Shown: piece by piece, positions 1-13,929 of the stretch
Layout: each line of letters begins with the position of its first letter
Position numbering within the stretch: position 1 is the first letter of the stretch
Assembly (NCBI GenBank): GCA_013397795.1
Contig: VZTJ01002472.1
Coordinates: 51,617 to 115,616 of the forward strand
Direction of reading: 5' to 3'
Length of the DNA: 64,000 nucleotides
Origin: Orthonyx spaldingii
Taxonomy: Eukaryota; Chordata; Aves; Passeriformes; Orthonychidae
Position numbers and translations under genes: made by a program
Notes under the pieces: generated by a model
Databases searched by the model: none
Seen by the model: only the letters and a program-made list of their open reading frames with translations
Told to the model about the DNA's origin: nothing

Positions 1-3000
1 TATATAAATTGTTGCCCTCACAATGTCACAACACTGCCAAGATTTGTTACTGATATATACAATTTAGCAAGGTTGCTAAAGGCTCAGGCTGCCCTAAGCA
101 TTTGGGATTTCCGCCCAAAAAATTAGTGGTTCTTGAATACAAAGATATGTTTGCTGATGGAAATAAAAGACTGGCTTTTGATACTGTGCATTTCATAAAG
201 CTTCCTTTAATCTCACCATCAAACGTTAATTTTACTGCAAAACAAAGCTGCAGGTATTTGTGCTTTGAGGTGACTTGGTCCATGAGTTTTTGTAGAAAAA
301 TAGAAAAGGCAGTCTCATCTGACTCAAAGGATCACTTCAACCGTAATTTCCTCAGGCTAACTTGTTTCGAGTTGTTTTTCACCTGGAAATCTTTTGTGGG
401 CGCAAAGAAGTAGCTTTGGAGAGATACCTGTAATACACAGATGTCCCAAGCACAGTGAGACTAATTGCCCTGCCAGTCCCAGGGATGCCTATTTGTGTGG
501 AGCTTTTACAGCACCATGTCAGCACACCCTGAATTTCAGGACAGACAGGTAGTCAGATGCTTTCACACTGAGTGAGAGGTGCACATCATCCATGCTGCCA
601 TGCACGCACATGCACAGCTAGAGGTGGGCACTGGAACACCGGGTGAGAGCCTGTGCCCTGGTGCCATGACTCCGTAGCCAGCAATTTCACAGCACGCCAA
701 GAGACAATCTGCCCCTGCTCAGAAGGAGCAGCCCCTGGTTGCCCAAGCGATACTGCTGACAGGCATAGCCCTACACGGGGAAGAGGCATGTGCAACACCA
801 GGATCTGAATACCAACATGAAGAGTTGATATTCTTCCAAATTTTTTGTCTTATATGACTTCCTTTTCCAGTCTCATGTTCCCAGGAAATGTTAGCTGTTT
901 GATGATATGTGATAATAGTGATACAGTACTGCGGATGTTTTGTTTTAGGTATATGTACTATATATACCACCATATATATGTACTTTATGTAACATGTATA
1001 CCACCCCCTGATATATATATATGCTGGGGGGGTGGTGACATACGGAATGATTAGGAAAGCCTCAGATCCCTTTACAGATCTGTTTAAGAGCAATATGATT
1101 CCTTCAGCCCATTATACCCTTCTCTCATTTTCTGCCTATTGCATATTCCTTTCTATTTTATGCAATCAATTTTCTTAAATTCTTTTCTTTCCTCTTTGTA
1201 TAATGAAAACCCTTAAAAGTAACAGGGGAAATTAACCAACATACAAAATAGTACTTTGTAAAAGAAACAAATTAATGTGGAAAATCCTGTTTGTGTAACC
1301 ATTTATAATGTAGTATTGCTGATGTTAAGATAGTGCTTGTAATAATAGCTTAAAAGGCATTCAAACACGGGCATGATTTTAAGGTGAGACTGAGCCTTCA
1401 AATTAGTATTCATCTTAGACTTTTTAAAAAAGAGATTATTTCCTCAGAGTTTGGACATCTTTTTACATCATAAAACAACATTTCATATTTCTTTTTTGTT
1501 TTGAGTTCTAGTTTGTTTGTTTTTAATACAATTCACACCAACTCTGCTCAAGACACATATTTCTAATTTGAGATTAAAAAATCCCAAACATTTCTCTACA
1601 CTCGGCTTGCATCAACATTAAGACAGACAAAATTATAAACTGAAGAGGTGACAGAATGCTTTAAGGTTTGCTTACAAAAAATAGCCTTCTGATGCATTTC
1701 TGAGCAGTGAAAGTCCTGAGAGAAGGGAAACACAGAAACAATAACTGAAGTTTCTGCCTGTGCCTATGTCTGGTCATGCAAAGCAGAAAATAAAAACCAG
1801 TGGTGAGTGGGTGACATTTGCCATTTGAAACATATTGTAAATGTTTCAACACCTTGACAATGAAGAGCACTAAAGAAGCTTAGGGCATCCAAGACCCTTC
1901 AGCTAAACAAAATGAAATGGGCAGCTCTGTTCAGAGAGGTGCCTTTCTTATCAGCTTTCATGTCTGATTCAGAGGAATCATACTTGAAAGATGCAATGGG
2001 AAGACAAAAACTGCACATTAATAAAATGTAATGATTTTTCCACATGTCTAGATTGCCCCTCCAAGAGAAACTGACCTCTGAGATTTGTCTGTAATGTTTC
2101 CCTGCAAGTAGGAATTGGCTCTTGCAGAAGACATGTTGACCTGTGCCAAAACTCATTTCTCTGACACAATACACCACAACCACAGGACGTTTCTGCCCTA
2201 AGTTATATCATGCACGATACTTTTGCATTTCCTCAGCCTACCTTGTGTCCCCACTTCTTCTCAGCCTCTGATTTGAAAATTACAGGCCTCCAGGCTATGT
2301 GCTTGCATTCCCTTTTTGCTGCACCTGTTGTTCCAGGAAAGCACAATCAGAAGGAGCAGGGAGCCTGCTCACATAAGTTGCATGCAAAAGACCTGATAAT
2401 TCAGTGACACCAAGAGCCAGTTTTCTCACCACTCCCAGTTGCACCACACTCCACTTTCTCTCCAATCCCAGTGAATGCTTGACAGGACACATTCAAGGAC
2501 CTTAACTGTTGCTATTTACCTGTGTGACATCTGCTAGAAGACAAAGCTTTTTAGACAGTCACTTTCTTGCCAGTAGGCAAATACCTTACTGGAGTAAATT
2601 CTATGAAATGGACAGGTCTGCTGTGCTTTCCCAGGGGCAACCTCAGGTGAAGCACTGGTATATGGAGCAACGCAGTGATTTCTGGTCATTTATGCAATAT
2701 CCATCACAAGAGAACTTGATTAGTGCATCTTGCCCCCACCTATGCATCTCCCTTGTTGCATGGCTGCCTCATAGAGCAGAGAGGTCTCAAGAGGTACCTA
2801 GTGAAAGAAAAGGAGGAGTATGAGATGGTACCATGTCAAAATCCTCAGTCTTCAGAAGTTGCAACTGGGAGCACATGGAAAGGTCCACAGCCTAAAGGTG
2901 GGATACAGAACTGGTGTGTGGAGGTGACCACATTTGGGAAGGATATAAAGATCAGGGCAAAACCCTTACCTGCAGTTACTGTCAGGGAATTGGTTTTGGA

Positions 3001-5900
3001 AAGGCAAATGGAATGGGGCCTCAGTAGGGAAAGAACTAATTGTTTGGAATCTCTTAGTTTTGAAAGAAATTATAAAATGAGGTACTGCTGCACACTAGTG
3101 TAAATTAGTAACTTTGAATCCTTTCATTATTTCGATTTTTTATTGTTAATATTGCCATTGAAAAAAAAAATGGAAATTTATCAGCAAATATCCAGATGTG
3201 TCGAAGTAGCAACTCTCATTCAAGAGCTGGAGTTTTCGAAGTTGTAGCCCTTCACAGACTTGATATACATAATTCCTTCTGGCAGTCCATAGCAAGGAAC
3301 CTCTATGTTTTTCTCATTCTTCTGCTAACACTGGGGATATTACTAGATTTCAGTGGAAAAAGAACTGATCCCTAGTGATCAGATTTATCTTTCTACTCTA
3401 GCAGATCATCTCTTGTACACCATCCTATTTCCCAGAATGTCTAATCTAACTAACCTATTTATAACATATATTCATCACTAGGTTTTTTTGAATGCTATAT
3501 AATGAAATCAAACAGATCAAAATGCGGTATTTTTTTTAGCCCCTCCTATCTTGTAAATACGTAAAATTTTGTATTTCTTTTTGAAATTCTGTTGTGATTC
3601 TTGAAGGAAAATTAAGGCTAAGAGCTGGGTTTTACACACAGTCAAAAAGGACTATTTTACGCAGAAAATTCTGTACTTTTGGGTTGTCTACATAGAAGGG
3701 CTGAGCTCTCCATCTCTTAAATACAAACTGTTTTTCAAAATACTTTTACCCTTCTTGGCTTCAGATGTAAGTTTGCATTAAAACACTTCATTACTATGAG
3801 CATTCTTCAAAAGACTATTTTCTTTTTCCAGGAAATTAAAATGGTGTTTTTCTGCCTGAGATATTTTGGTATGTGACCATAAACACACCAAACAAACAGA
3901 GTGAGCTTCCTTTGTTTGCTCTTAAAAGCACCCTATACATGTTAATTATCAGGCAGGTAGCATATGGGGAAAAGTAGAGTGTCTCTAACAGGCTACATCC
4001 AATAAATACACAAAAATTATAACATTTCACACAGAATTGGCATAAATAAGCTGTTTATCTCCTTTGTGCCATGCTATAATAAGAAATGAAATTGCTAATG
4101 GCAGTGATAGTTAGGTTGTTATAATTAGTTAGATTATCATTAACATCCCCTTTAAATCATCTGGGATACTTTCAACCTCTCTCTTGGGAGTTAGCTTCTC
4201 TCCCAACTGAGCCATTGAACTACATGTGAAAGGATTTAGCAATGTTTTGTAGGGTGTAGCTACAAGCCCTTCTCCAGGAGATGTAGTTTATACAGACTGT
4301 TCTGGTAGAATTTAAACCAGTGCCTTGAATGAAATCACCTTTACCGCAAAAAAGATAGGTTTTTCTAGCATATCCAACCCCCAACATTGCCTAGTATAGC
4401 TGTGTCAGTAGGGATGCGGAGAATATCACACATATAAAGGATCGATCAAAATGTCCTTTTTTTGTCAGTTGTTGATGCAGTGAGTTGGACAGACACACTC
4501 TGAGGTGAATTCAGACACTCCCCTAGGAAATGACTAGGTTTTCGCCTAAGCCTTAAATCTACTAGCCAACATTTGAAAGCATTCTCAAATACCATGGAAG
4601 GCTTGTAGTCTACAGACTTTTTGTCAGTCTCTTAAATAATTATGCCAGTTGGTGGTGGATGCCCATTTTTCTAGTCCAAATGCACATACAATGGTTTTGT
4701 TTGCTTTTCTTTTAATGGCAATAGAAAAAATAGATTAACAGCTTCTAAATAATTTCATCTGGTCTTGCATAGAAACACTGCTTAGTGGGCATTTGCCAAT
4801 GTCTTTTTCATAATATGTTAATGCTCTACTACTACAGTACTAGCAGATCATCCCCAGTTAAAGTTGTCCCAGGTAAGGTGTGACAGTAGCTTTTGTGAAA
4901 AAGTAGCATCCCATGGGCATTAAGGGGCCCCTGGGAACTGCTAGTTTATCCTCTTGGCCACCTGGGTGCATACTCCAATCTAGTCAAGAATCCAGCCAAT
5001 CTCCTGGCCTTAATCTGTCCTTGGTGGACATTTGTCCTTACAGAAAGATACAGAGCAACATATTTGATAATATCTAGACAGGAGACCTCTGAGATTAGTG
5101 AATCTAAAGCATGAATTTCTCATCCATCAAGACCTCACGTGAGATATCTATCTACCTCTCTCAATCTCTGTTTCACATCTATCTGTCTATACCAGTTGCT
5201 GACTTAGTCTCATTCTGATGGGAACATTGAACTGTGCATCCACCAAATGGATCAAATGAAAAGCATATAATTCATCAGACAATACTTTGAAGGGACTGTC
5301 GGTGGCTGTGCTCACACCCTTATTCCTGTCATTGTGCTCCATATCAGGCTACAGTTCAGATAATCACTAAATCTCAATTTATAACATCTGGTACTGGATA
5401 AAAAATGCCACACCACTTCAATATAAAGCTATTCTGTAGATAGAAAGTCAGGACATCAAGAAGTACTAAGGAGCTTGTACAGTCAGGATTTATACCAGAT
5501 GAGATCTTTTCTCTTCCTCTGCAGTCAACATAAAAACAGCACATGTCTGGTTAATTTGGCAGAAAGGTGATCAGGTACTCAGAGCAGATCAAGTTATCAT
5601 TGGTGTGTGACCCAGCAGCATGCCCAGCTCTCATTAATGGCAGAGGGCAACAGTCCCATGTACACATACACATACAAAAATACTGTCAGAGCCTTTCATT
5701 TTTCCTGCAGTTATTTTTCCTTGTATGTCATTTCTGTCAGACTATTTGAGTTCTCTCTTTCCATCTTCTGTAATGAAGAACATTCAGAAGAGCCTGGGAA
5801 GAACTGATTAGCAGAAGATTTGCACTGTTTCACAAGGGCGAAACACAAATTACACCTCTCTCTTCCCCCAGCTGGAAGTCTGGGTAACACTTCAATTGGA
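1..5900. other. Non-coding stretch, no gene recognised
   Basis: AT-rich vertebrate-like DNA. Open frames of 60-126 codons occur on both strands (for example 2723-3103 plus), but none shows a known domain, a splice-bounded shape or a biased composition. The only structured patch is the AT/GC hairpin at 1,000-1,036, listed separately. I see no recognisable transposon, RNA gene or promoter island here. Confidence 0.6.
1000..1036. repeat. Inverted repeat around an AT dinucleotide tract
   Basis: A 9-bp arm accaccccc (1000-1008) is the exact reverse complement of gggggtggt (1028-1036). The 19-nt loop contains an alternating AT run (about 1011-1022). The preceding 60 bases are rich in TATATA and TATACCACC words, so the patch probably grew by replication slippage. 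It could extrude as a hairpin. No function can be assigned. Confidence 0.6.
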
Positions 5901-5919
5901 GACAAGAAGGAATCTGCAG

Positions 5920-5978
5920 CTTAAGGTCACACAGTCTTGTTCAATGAGAAGCAAGGACCTGCTACTTCAGAAGAAAAA
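5920..5978 (-). mobile_element. Possible MIR-type SINE relic (core/tail side)
   Basis: The string ttaaggtcacacag, followed by a cagagcc/aggacc-like segment (gcaaggacctgctacttcag), resembles the reverse-oriented MIR core, whose classical form reads cccaaggtcacacagctag...ccaggatttgaaccc. Only about 55 bases are recognisable and the ends are not visible. MIR elements are ancient CORE-SINEs shared by amniotes, so strong decay is expected. Confidence 0.4.
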
Positions 5979-5989
5979 AAAATACATAC

Positions 5990-8900
5990 ACTGATATGCC
6001 ACGTTCCTTTTACTAGGGCTTAATGACACACCCTTGCCTAAACACCTTTAGCAAGACAAGCCAACCAAACATGGGATTCCAGGATAACAACCAATCCCAC
6101 AATATGCTCCCCTTTCTTGAAACTGTCATATTTAGTTGTTTAGTACTATTTTTTAAATATCTCAGTTGCAAAAGTGAGAAAGATAAAATACAGTAAAGTT
6201 GAGCATTTTCAATCCAGGTTTAAGGTCTTGGACTGAAAGACTAAGTAGAGAGATCTCAAAAGTACACCTTGCTAGTTATACAAATTGAAAGTTTGGAGAG
6301 GAGCCCCATGGATCAAAACCAGCCATTTGACACTGGTCTGGCTGTAAGGCTGACCCCTAGAGATCTGGAGTGGAATACAATGCCAGGTGGTAGCTAACAG
6401 TAACTGAGCTTTCTGGCTCTATTTGGGATTCTTCAGCAAGCCAGGATATCCAGGGATCTGCAAGTCTTAAGTGAAAGCAGATGTCACATTTTCATCAATT
6501 ATGTCAAATATGAATATTGTCTCCCAGTTCAGTATCAAGACTCCCAGGTTTTATTGAAGTGGATGCAGTTTTTGCCATAGGCTTCGGTGGGCATGAGGGA
6601 TGCAGTTTCAACAGTAAGTTCTGAATTTGCTGGAGTTACCTGCACACTGAAAGAAAATAGTAATCCATTGTATGTTTGCAGGATCTCATCCTAAGGAAAC
6701 TATTTGGAAAATAAGGGATAGAAGAGCATTTTCCTTAGGAAATTATGGTACTTTGTCAACATGCCTCAAATTTGTCAACAGTTGACAAGAATATCTAAAG
6801 TATATGTGGCAAAATGGAAGAGCTACATGTTACTTTGTTTGAACCTAAAAGGTTTCTGTCCTGTAGTGCTCAAGCAAACAAAAAGTCTGTGAATTTTACG
6901 TGAATAAACATTGCAGGCTGGTGCTAACTTGTTATTGGTGCTGACACAGACCAGCAATTGGCCAACTAAGAAAACAGCAGACAAGGAAAACAATGTAAGA
7001 GGTGCTATAATATATGGTCCTGAGTTTTGAACCAGTAAGACAAGGCCAAATACAAGTTTAGAAAAAAATCACCAGAGTTTTTAGGCAGGAAATATGTCTC
7101 CACAATCTGTACATTTACCCAGCACAGTAAGACCAGTGCTCCATCAAGGGCAGTAGAATATTTTACAATGGAGACCAACCATGGTTTTATGATTATCGTC
7201 ATCAGTTCAAGTAACCACCATGAATAGCTATGGAGAAAAAGCAGGCTTGCAGAATACATCAAAGTCAAAATGTAAGCTATTAAAAATGAGACAAAAATTT
7301 TACATGCATTTAGAGTGAAGCACAATGCAAAAGAAATATACCAAATACCACAAATGTGTCTCTATCTTATGTTCATTTTTTAAGTTTTCAACTTTTCCCT
7401 TTCCAAAAGCATAGCTATGGTAGATGGATGAGTTCTTACCCTTTCACTTGATCTACTGTTTTACCCACTCAATTTTATTCTGCCCTTGCATTTGTTTACT
7501 TTATTGAATTATTAAACTAGACTTAGAAAACAGATTTTTCCTACCTTTCAAAATATTAGTCACTATGAACACAAACAGGACCAAACCACTTCCATATTTA
7601 TGTAGTTTTCTGAATGTATGTGGTGAATGATGCACATGATACCACACAGTACATAATAAAAAATAGAGACATCAAAGTGTTTGAAACCAATGAAATTGAC
7701 TCTCATGCATCATGAGATGTGCTTAGAAAATATTAAAATTCAGCTGAAATACCACTGAAATTTCCCCAATTCTTTTGGTTGCTCAGATAGTAGAAAGAAT
7801 GCCATAGAAATTGAAACTGCACTACACTTAAAATTTTGCTTTGCAACTGTGAAGACAAGGAATACACAGTATAAAGCACTATGATAGCTGATGCTCACAG
7901 GATTCTGGGATCGGGCGTTTAAACAAAGAAAAATAAGTACTCACACAACCCCATATGACATAGTGGGATATCTGTGTTAAGAATTGGAAATCTGAGGACA
8001 CTGCACAAGGAAAAATTTGACAAGGCTGAAAGAAACAGAAGGAAGGTGCATTTCGTTTTCCCAAGTATGTAAACCAAAGGAAACTCATAAGCAGAAGACA
8101 GTAATGTGATCAAAAGATGACAGAGAGCTCTACTCATCCTTCACCATATACAACTTCATGACTACTCATACTATGGCCCAGATATAGATTAATATCAGCT
8201 AATGGATGGAAAACAGAAAAGCAAAGTAACAAGATAAAAGTTATGCTGGTGAGCAATGAGAGCTTTTTATGGAGAACTTGTAGCTGTGATACTGTGTCCA
8301 TCTAAATATATAAAAGTATATAAAAGCATTTGGGCAGTGTATTCCTCTGTTCAGAAGAGCCTAATCTTTACTCGTACTTGTGAGCAGACATCATATCAAC
8401 TGTACTTTGATGGGCTAAAAGCTCATTGTCCAGTTTAAACTTCTCATCTGGATGCTCTTGACAGTCCCTGTGTTGCAATTCATCTCTCCTAAAACAGGTG
8501 ACTAAGACAGGATGAACCAGTCTTTGGAAATCCAGGGCCAATTAATCTTGCCGACTGCAAGGAAGTCATGGGAGGAGGTAAGCATCTTGTCTGCCCCAGC
8601 ACTGTCTGGTGAGACAAATCCCACCTGGGCTCTGACCTGCCAGCTCCCTGAGCAGTGCTTCCTTCCATCTGTAGTTCCTTCCTGGCAGCCAGTGACCTCA
8701 CCTCTGACTTCGGCCTTTGCCTTATTCACTTTTGCCTGATAGAAGTATCCCATACAATACTTCTGCTATTAAAACATGAAAAAATCCTGCTCATGAAAGT
8801 TCCTCAGCAGCACAGACTACTGCAAGCAAATCAAGCCTGTCCTTTGTCCTCTATACTGGTTTCCCAAAGAATCCCAAAGAAGATGAGATTCCTCAGCTTA

Positions 8901-11855
8901 CTTTAGCTAAAAAATATGCCTAATGCTTCGAGGTGATAACCACATAATAACATCATTCCTCAGACACACTGGAGCCTACCAGAGAGAATCTTGTTTGTAT
9001 AGGAAACTGGGCTAAAGCAACACTGAGGCAAAATCTTTACTATCTTCTGTTCCAACTGCAACTCCCTGTGTTCCCACACAGGGAAGAGAAGCACAAACAA
9101 TTAAAAATGAACAGAAAACCTCCAACCATCAAGGTAGGCCTTCAACAATTGTGTGCAGGAAGACAATGAACTTGGTTTACTCAGCTCTGCAGAGCTTGGA
9201 GAAGGTATGACTCATGAGCAATACGGAGGACGAAACATTCTGAGGTGGAGTTGAGGAAAGCTTAATTTATAGTTATGTCCTCCAAATCCCATTTAGCAGG
9301 CCAAAGTGTGATTAATTTGTTCTACCACATTGGGTTGTGTAAGAGGATGTTCTGAGCGCTAATATATGAGCAGTCTAATATCACAGACTCTATCAAACCA
9401 TTTAAAGTTCTTTTATCCAGAGCCCAGCCTACTTGAGGAGGTTATAGACAGTCAGCAATCTACCTGTGCTGTATGATCTTTGATGCAATTATATCACTCT
9501 TTATATCTGTTCAGAAAGAATAGAAGCAATGTCCAGAGAACGTGGACTTTATTTAAAAACTCTTAGATCACACATAAATTCTTTTCATATTGATATTCTT
9601 TATACACCACTCAAAGAGCAGCATATATTTATAGTCTAAACCAGGTGATTTCTGTGGAGCAGGGAGAAAATGTGTTGGCTTCAGAGTCATAGATGCATTA
9701 TACACTTACACATACTATTCTGGTAAGTTTTTATAAGCTCAGGTATCAAACCTGGTGATTGATTTGTGTGCTCTGCTCCTTCAGCCTGGGTGCAGATCAG
9801 TCGGCCATACTGTGCAGTCCTTATCCAATTGCCTCTTCGTTGTTTTTTACTGCCCAAGTCTGGTAGACATCAGTGAGAAAGCTGCCTTCAGCAGAAACAG
9901 ATGAATAAAAACTTTAAAAACTGATCAAGTATTTGGTCTGCTATCTTTTGAAAAATGTATTGAGACTTGTGGTCTCAAGAGAGGCTATAGCTTCTCGAGA
10001 CCCTGAATAGCAAAAAAACCAAAATGAGCCTATTCTGCAGAGAAGGACAAGAATTCCTTGCCTCTTCCCAAGCATGAAAAAGAGATGAACTCTGCTACAG
10101 GGCCTGTTAGCAGCAAACGTGATGCCCTCAGGCTGGAAGAAGCTCAGGGACTTACCCAAGCGCCACCTTCCCCAGGGCTCTGCTGGAAGCAGAGGAATGC
10201 TGCTGAGTGGCAAAGACACTTGGCAGAAGGTAAGAGCCATCCTTGCAGGTAAGCCAGCTTCAGGAGGGCATGAAGTTTATCAAATCAAAGCCAATGCCAG
10301 CATGGTATGCCCAGAGCAAGGCAACCCAGCTGGAAACATCTCCAGCTACACCTGAGATGGGGCCTTGGTGGGGATCAGTGAGGCAGTGGTGAGTCTGCAC
10401 ATGATGAATCACAGGAATGAGGTCTGCTTTGCAGAAAAGGCAACCAGAGATGAATGTGAAGAAAAATGTCCTTCTCAATTAGTCTTGGATTCCAGTTATG
10501 CAGTAAGCCAACGAGAACTGGGAACATGAGCAATAAGTGGCAGGTACACACCCTCCCAAAGGGGCAGATATTATCCCTACCATAGCTCCTGATTGTTTTT
10601 CCCACATTAATAACAGCAACACAGCCTAATCTGGATGGCACGGCCGCCAGCTGGCCCGCCCCAGTGTCCCAACCTCATGTGTCAGGGGAGACAACCAACC
10701 CTTCCAATCAAATGAGTAAAGACAAAACCAGCACTGCACTTTATCTGCAAAACCAACAACACATAGCAACCCACACGTTCATGTTCTCACTACCTGCCCC
10801 TCTTGAGTTTAGGGTCAGAGATAAAGGATCTCAAGGTCCTGCCCCAGAGAAACTTGTGGTGAGCTGAAGGGCACACACTCTGAGACCATAGTACCACTCT
10901 GTTAGACACAATACTCATGAAGCCATTTACCCTGTTTCAATGCCAATCTTGCTGGGCCTTACTTTTCAAAAAGCTGAAGATTTCACAATGTTTCTCATAA
11001 CTAAAAAAAAGTAACATTTCCAGTAAGGCAACCCTGATGACAACCAGTGGGCTGCCAAGAAAAATAAAATAAATACTTATTTTTATGAAACAGTGTTACC
11101 CTTCCCCACTATACTGACCTGTGAGACAGGAATTGCTTTGAAAGCATCGTCTCCCTCATGCTATATAAAGATGTGCTATAGACAAGCTTTTCAAACAATG
11201 TCAGGCTGGATATGGTCCACCTTTCATCATATTTCAAATGGATTGCCTTTGAAATGCAGGTAGAGTAAATCACCAAATTGACACCCACCTTCCTACATCG
11301 TTTGCTAAGGTTTTCTTACCACAGAGAAATGTTACATCTATTACTGAAGATTCAAATGTGCAACTCTATACAGACTCACATTTGTGCACAGATAGTAACA
11401 CAGTATTTCTAGTCTAATCCTAGGAAGATTGTAGGTACATTTGTGGTTAGGCCAGAGTCCAAATCTGATGGGGGCAAAAGTGTTTAAAAAGTTTTAGACA
11501 AAAAAAATCTTGTTAATTTTAGTGCAAGGTAAATATCTAAATACCCAAGCTGGCTTTGAGAATGTCAGTTTCAATCTCTTTGTGAATAAGTTTCTAGATT
11601 TCCTTCTCTTCTGACTGAAAAAGACTAAAATTTCCTTTATAGTGCTCAAAACTTCTTGGTATAATTGTTACTGCATAAAATCCATGAGAACCTGGTTCTC
11701 CTGGTCTAAATAGGATGCTCTCCTTTAGCTTTCCAATGTGAGTGACATATTAAAAGAAGAACATTTTTAATTCTCTAAAGTGTTGACATTGGGAAGTGAT
11801 TGTTTAAAAACAAGTATGCTTGTTTTTCACCATCCTAGAGCACATTCAAAGCAAT
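5990..11855. other. Non-coding stretch, no gene recognised
   Basis: No domain-bearing frame, tandem array or identifiable transposon was seen. Two plus-strand donor-like sites (gaggag/gtaagc near 8,576 and gaag/gtaagag near 10,229) follow short open frames. Neither has a convincing acceptor upstream, so I do not call exons. Confidence 0.55.
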
Positions 11856-11857
11856 TC

Positions 11858-11915
11858 AGCTGATCTCACTGGACTTAGCTCGGTGTAAATCTGGTTTTAA
11901 TGAGGCAGACTTGAA
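11858..11915. repeat. Relic of a palindromic amniote interspersed repeat
   Basis: The segment ctcactggacttagctcggt followed by gtaaatctgg resembles part of a common sauropsid palindromic repeat whose arms read roughly gggccaaattc...ttacaccggtgtaaatc...aatggagttac. I recognise the pattern from reptile and bird genomes but do not assert a library name. Only the central part is visible. A ggccagattt word at about 11,982 may belong to the same copy. Confidence 0.35.
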
Positions 11916-11919
11916 CTAA

Positions 11920-13110
11920 AACAAATAGGTATTTTTGACCAGTCATTGTCAAGTAAACGTCTTTCACCAGCAAACTCAGAGGGCCAGATTTGCAATGAAT
12001 TTCAATGTCATTGCATGTGATTACATCGAAGGTATGTTTGAATCAGAATCTTCTCAAGTGGTGCATTAGCCAAACAGTAGATCAATAAAAAACACAGAGA
12101 AATAAGTATCTTGATTAGAAGTGTGCAAGCGTTTCTACAGAGAAAGGAGTATGACCATTAGGATGTTTTTTTAAACTGTAAACACATCATTACCCAGATG
12201 TTTAATTCTCCTCTTATATTGCACAATAGTAAATATAAATAAACACTTAAAAAAATCTGGTTAGCATTCTTTAGAGCAATTTATCAAACTATTATTTTTT
12301 CAAATCCAGGAAATTATATTTGCATTCCTGCTTCTTCACTACCACACACCTAATATTTTGGTCTAATGATCCTCAAAGCTGAGTATTCTCAAATCCCACA
12401 GGAGTCAGGGAGCACCTTGGATTCTTGAAGTCACTCTTTCTACATCTTTAAAATATGTCTTTTGAAATGAATTTTGCTTATCTATGAATGTTTTAATAGA
12501 CAGAATGTAATTCTGCCAAAAATATTCACACAGGAAACTGAGTAGGAATCTATTCAGTGTTTATAGGGAACCCACTTCCATTAAGCAACTGATCTTTGTC
12601 AGTTCTGTGAGTGCTCATCATAAACAAGTTCACTGTATCTGTCCACACTGCCTATCTCTTTCCTTCCTCCTGCAATCTTCAGCACAACTGATACACCTGG
12701 AGCTTTTAAATCCATTCATTGTCCACCCTCTGGCTACTTACTGCCCTGGCAAGCTTTGCCCCATCACTTACATTGGGAAAAGCTCTCAAAACTTTGTGGG
12801 AAATAACAGGGCTGTTGGGGCCAGACAAGGAAATTCAGCTCCAAGTGCAGAATTAGGGAAGTGACTGGCAATGAAAAGGATTCATTACACAATGATGGAA
12901 CGTGTTAGGGATGGAAGGAAGGGAGATGGCACAAGAGTGGAAGAGAGTCAGATATCTGACTGGAAAACTCAGGAAACATTAAAGGGAAAAAAAAAGAGGC
13001 TATAACTACATCAGCCCACAAGTGGCACGTTCATGAGTTCGTTACAGCAGCAGGAGCTAAATTCAAGATGAAGGAGCTGGTTAATACTGGTGAAGAAAAG
13101 GATGACTTCC
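11920..13110. other. Non-coding stretch, no gene recognised
   Basis: Contains an 85-codon plus-strand frame (12,607-12,864) with no recognisable protein features. No other structure was noticed. Confidence 0.55.
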
Positions 13111-13117
13111 ATATATT

Positions 13118-13155
13118 AAAAAAAAAAAAAAAAAGGGGGTGAGGGTGGGGGGAAG
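13118..13155. repeat. Poly-A17 tract followed by a G-rich run
   Basis: Seventeen A residues (13118-13134) run directly into a G-rich stretch with three G tracts (G5, G3, G6; 13135-13152). The A run could be a retroposon tail, but no parent sequence is recognisable upstream. Three G tracts fall short of the four needed for a canonical quadruplex motif. Confidence 0.75.
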
Positions 13156-13159
13156 CAAG

Positions 13160-13700
13160 CAAATGGAGTGGAACAGGAACGCATGTTCTTTTGCTTTGAC
13201 TCGTTTGTTTTGGCTTTGGGGTTTTTTTCAGTAAGACCTGTCAGGGATTTCCTTTGCCAGGGGCACATCACTGTTCTACTTCTCTGTGGCTGTACTTGTC
13301 CCATTTCCAGCTACAAACTGACTTGAGGGCACTGCTAAACCAAGCACTTTGCTGGGAGTATGGTCAGGGCTGCAGACAGTGACGACCCAGGCAATTAGAA
13401 TGCATGGAAGCAGCATGTATTTCCTACAAGCAGGAGCCACTTTTCTGAGTATTCTGCCACAAAATGACTTTGCGCAGCATGAAGAGTTTGCCATGGCATC
13501 CAGCTGCTACAAACATTTTGAAAGAGCCCAGTTGTTTAGACACATTAAAGTTCTTTTTCCCAACCTCTCAGGTTCTAGTTATAGTTTTTTGGGAGGAAAA
13601 CATACTGACTACTAAATTTCTGCAAATGCTACAATTTCAAAATTTCAGTAACTCTCACTTTTCATAATTTTCTTCCTTTGGCTCTTTTGTGTTCCTTTTC
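13160..13700. other. Non-coding stretch, no gene recognised
   Basis: Holds overlapping 72-88 codon frames on both strands with no domain or splice structure. The 3' part becomes pyrimidine-rich as it approaches the poly-C/gap patch. Confidence 0.55.
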
Positions 13701-13701
13701 T

Positions 13702-13757
13702 TCCCCCCCCTCCCGCGCCACCGTCCCNNNNNNTTCCCCCCCCCCCCCCCCCCCCCA
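13702..13757. other. Assembly gap (6 N) inside a poly-C, GC-rich patch
   Basis: N residues occupy 13728-13733. On the left is a C8 run and a GC-rich segment with CpGs (tcccgcgccaccgtccc); on the right is an uninterrupted C21 run (13736-13756). The minus strand is therefore poly-G and could form G-quadruplexes, a common cause of sequencing drop-out. The true length and content of this patch are uncertain. Confidence 0.95.
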
Positions 13758-13779
13758 CCTCTTGCATGTTTGGAGATTG

Positions 13780-13925
13780 TCCAAAGAAATTAATTAAACT
13801 TGAAGGACATGATATTTGTTTCCTGTTTCAACCTCTTTTCCAGATTCCTTCTGCTGGGCGTTGCCCTTAATTAACAGCATTTTTGTTTGAAATCACATAC
13901 TTAATGATCCCTATGTTCTCACTGT
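13780..13925. promoter_or_regulatory. Possible conserved regulatory block, homeodomain-type cores
   Basis: Just right of the gap lie two TTAATTAA-type cores (about 13,789-13,797 and 13,867-13,874) in otherwise complex, non-repetitive sequence. Such clustered TAATTA cores are typical of vertebrate enhancers bound by homeodomain proteins. This is inference from motif content only; no conservation data are available here. Confidence 0.2.
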
Positions 13926-13929
13926 TTTG

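Noticed and set aside
10058..10252. Plus-strand 64-codon frame with two nearby donor-like sites
   Set aside because: No acceptor and no recognisable domain.
12880..13134. A17 tract considered as the tail of a processed pseudogene
   Set aside because: The upstream sequence gives no recognisable protein and no target-site duplication was found.
13135..13155. G-rich run considered as a G-quadruplex
   Set aside because: Only three separable G tracts of three or more are present; a canonical motif needs four.
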